This document shows positions 13,290 to 13,772 of a stretch of DNA of 13,772 nucleotides, in pieces. The notes below the pieces were generated by a model that was given only the letters and a program-made list of their open reading frames with translations, was not told the origin of the DNA and searched no databases. Location of the stretch: NCBI GenBank assembly GCA_002408485.1, contig DHSP01000079.1, positions 6,468-20,239 of the forward strand, in the 5' to 3' direction. A program made the translations under genes and the position numbers. Positions within the stretch are counted from its first letter, which is position 1. Each line of letters opens with the position of its first letter. Source of the DNA: Proteiniphilum sp. UBA5283. GTDB taxonomy: Bacteria > Bacteroidota > Bacteroidia > Bacteroidales > Dysgonomonadaceae.

Positions 13290-13772
13290 ATGTCTTCAGA
13301 TCAAATTAACGACGACGAAATAACGGAAGAGAGAAGATTGGGTGAGGAGGAGGAAACTGATTTGTCTTACAAGCCGGGGACCAATCCAAAGATACCCGTA
13401 AAACTGGGCGGCGACAGTACGCTCAATCTTTCCAAGATGTACCAAAACTGGTTTTTGGACTATGCTTCCTATGTAATTCTGGAACGTGCCGTGCCGCACA
13501 TCTCCGACGGTTTGAAACCCGTTCAGCGTCGCATCCTGCACGCTATGAAGCGAATGGATGACGGCCGTTACAACAAAGTCGCGAACATCATTGGAAACAC
13601 CATGCAGTACCATCCGCATGGTGACGCTTCTATTGGCGATGCACTGGTGCAACTAGGGCAAAAAGATTTGCTGGTTGACACGCAAGGTAACTGGGGAAAT
13701 ATTCTTACCGGTGATGGAGCTGCAGCGCCACGGTACATTGAGGCCCGTCTGACAAAGTTTGCTATCGAAGTG
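13290..13772 (+). CDS. parC: DNA topoisomerase IV subunit A (partial, N-terminal 161 codons)
   Basis: This subunit breaks and rejoins DNA in a type IIA topoisomerase that separates daughter chromosomes. The visible part begins with an acidic 30-residue tail, then NWFLDYASYVILERAVPHISDGLKPVQRR (about 53-81), the start of the GyrA/ParC breakage domain. The HPHGD motif is at 108-112, and the catalytic tyrosine is Tyr149 in AAAPRYIEAR. Wording such as RMDDGRYNKVANIIGN and the acidic N-terminus match the Bacteroidetes topoisomerase IV A form rather than GyrA, so I call it parC; gyrA is the alternative. The residue equivalent to E. coli GyrA Ser83 is Ala113, while the Asp87 equivalent is kept (Asp117). 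The segment from that Asp to the catalytic Tyr is three residues shorter than in E. coli GyrA. The gene runs off the right edge. Confidence 0.92.
   Translation, partial: MSSDQINDDEITEERRLGEEEETDLSYKPGTNPKIPVKLGGDSTLNLSKMYQNWFLDYASYVILERAVPHISDGLKPVQRRILHAMKRMDDGRYNKVANIIGNTMQYHPHGDASIGDALVQLGQKDLLVDTQGNWGNILTGDGAAAPRYIEARLTKFAIEV

Noticed and set aside
13296..13652. A 118-codon antisense frame inside parC.
   Set aside because: It lies wholly within the highly conserved parC N-terminal region and has no recognisable motif or promoter.
1..13772. Mobile elements, CRISPR arrays, defence or secretion islands.
   Set aside because: No transposase, integrase, repeat-spacer array or terminal inverted repeats were seen, and gene content and codon style look uniform and chromosomal.

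Overview
The window reads as an ordinary chromosomal core segment of a Bacteroidetes, most likely Bacteroidales. The reasons are the gene content (a DUF5686 outer-membrane protein, a GH3-family protein, a BamD lipoprotein followed by a short omega-like RNA polymerase subunit and a DUF4293 membrane protein), repeated matches to the Bacteroidetes -7 promoter element TAnnTTTG, and AT-rich leaders without Shine-Dalgarno sequences. A family-level guess such as Dysgonomonadaceae would be inference only. Coding density is high, and I see no insertion sequence, phage gene, CRISPR array, tRNA or rRNA.

Left part (1-7802, all minus strand). A DUF5686 outer-membrane protein gene is followed by a compact run: ispE (isoprenoid precursor synthesis), a secreted S9 prolyl-oligopeptidase-type peptidase, an inositol-monophosphatase-family phosphatase and a ZIP metal transporter. 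Gaps in this run are -1 to about 45 nt, so it is probably one operon with a -7-like box before ispE. After it comes an XRE-cupin regulator that runs off the left edge. Its own promoter-like box lies beside a perfect 10-bp dyad.

Middle (7803-8709). A 120-nt divergent region separates the DUF5686 gene from a plus-strand CRP/FNR-family regulator. That regulator lacks the standard cAMP-contact residues, and a 15-nt palindrome sits between its -7 box and its start codon.

Right part. A GH3-type adenylating enzyme gene is followed by a bamD - omega/Rpb6-like - DUF4293 operon. This ends at a strong hairpin that can serve both it and the convergent M48 lipoprotein metalloprotease gene. A 367-nt intergenic region then carries promoters in both directions and a CCGGTA/TACCGG dyad. 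The last gene is the N-terminal part of a topoisomerase IV subunit A (parC), which runs off the right edge.

Several genes serve the cell envelope: BamD, M48 protease, DUF5686 protein, S9 peptidase and IspE. I did not find evidence of an undescribed multi-gene system. The most useful leads are small palindromes at promoters, the uncharacterised GH3 enzyme and DUF5686 protein, the degenerate CRP-like sensor, and the joining of bamD with an RNA polymerase subunit gene.
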